From Methanoregula sp. (GTDB taxonomy: Archaea > Halobacteriota > Methanomicrobia > Methanomicrobiales > Methanospirillaceae), in NCBI GenBank assembly GCA_026394605.1, contig JAPKXY010000058.1:1-52754 (forward strand): a stretch of DNA of 52,754 bases. Reading direction: 5' to 3'. The notes below the pieces were generated by a model that saw only the letters and a list, made by a program, of their open reading frames with translations, had not been told where the DNA came from and ran no database searches. The position numbers and the translations under genes are program-made. Positions 52,593 through 52,754 of the stretch are shown piece by piece (position 1 is the first letter of the stretch; every line of letters begins with the position of its first letter).

Positions 52593-52643
52593 CTCTTCCT
52601 CCCCTCCCCTCATCTTCAGGATATTTTTTTTCTTTGTCCACTC

Positions 52644-52754
52644 TCATGTCCCGAACGAGAAATCAACCCGGTAATCTTCCATGCATTCACCGTCAAGTGC
52701 CGTTTCATAGGTCTTTGAATCTCCCGGCCCGATGGAACCGGCAAAGACGGATTT
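52644..52754 (-). CDS. C-terminal fragment of an unidentified protein (runs off window)
   Basis: The minus strand from the right edge reads KSVFAGSIGPGDSKTYETAL, then DGECMEDYRVDFSFGT and a stop (TGA at 52644-52646), 36 codons visible. The start lies outside the window. I do not recognise the family from this tail. Confidence 0.55.
   Translation of the reverse strand, partial: KSVFAGSIGPGDSKTYETALDGECMEDYRVDFSFGT

Overview
The window is about 53 kb of a euryarchaeal methanogen chromosome, most likely from the Methanomicrobiales (Methanoregula-like). This rests on gene content: Sep-tRNA:Cys-tRNA synthase, geranylgeranylglyceryl phosphate synthase, archaeal-type ThrRS, family B DNA polymerase, GatCAB, DUF2150, TATA-type promoters and GGTG/GGAG ribosome binding sites, together with TTG and GTG starts. 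No methanogenesis operon is visible, so the genus is inferred. Most genes are GC-rich and well conserved. Two stretches, about 18.0-21.3 kb and 49.8-52.1 kb, are AT-rich or gene-poor and carry dispersed repeats.

Layout. 1-825: the end of an iron-uptake operon (dtxR-like regulator, then feoB running off the left edge) with two palindromic operators. 1.0-4.9 kb: an SDR oxidoreductase, a VIT1/CCC1-like transporter, a YkgJ-type Cys-cluster protein with a decayed paralogue, and several very small zinc-ribbon or Cys-rich proteins. 4.9-7.6 kb: a two-gene homospermidine operon (homospermidine synthase, then an ODC-type decarboxylase). 7.8-12.5 kb: a beta-repeat protein, an FMN-binding oxidase-fold protein, a small helical protein coupled to SepCysS, and a two-domain PPK2. 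12.5-18 kb: a radical SAM protein, ThiI, DUF2150 plus a CxC protein, and a 7TM-PAS histidine kinase.

18.1-21.4 kb: an AT-rich accessory block beside tRNA-Leu(UAA). It is bracketed by a 64-bp direct repeat that overlaps the tRNA 3' end. It holds a relic ORF, a solitary HEPN-like protein, a zinc-ribbon/PsbP-like membrane protein and a 47-aa CxxC protein; a third repeat-family copy and an inverted copy also lie here. The 47-aa gene has an 18-bp palindromic promoter that recurs, with identical spacing, in front of a second small CxxC gene at 30.2 kb. That pair is the most interesting unexplained signal in the window.

21.4-29.7 kb: an exported beta-propeller, then an asparagine-synthetase-domain protein overlapping gatC-gatA-gatB, then topA with a long helix-hairpin-helix tail. 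30.5-34.4 kb: GGGP synthase, a SpoU/TrmJ-type methyltransferase, dCTP deaminase and a threonyl-tRNA synthetase whose editing domain is interrupted by a frameshift. 34.5-39.6 kb: pyrD-pyrK, divergent from mdh-polB. 39.8-44.4 kb: a secreted DUF5667-like protein, a membrane-anchored wHTH regulator, a split YeeE/YedE transporter, and a PAS sensor lacking a kinase ATPase domain. 44.4-49.1 kb: uvrB and a P-type ATPase. 49.4-52.8 kb: a gene-poor tail with a TPR protein built from recently duplicated units, a small membrane protein with a decayed second copy, a small EF-Tu-domain-2-like protein, and a partial gene at the right edge.
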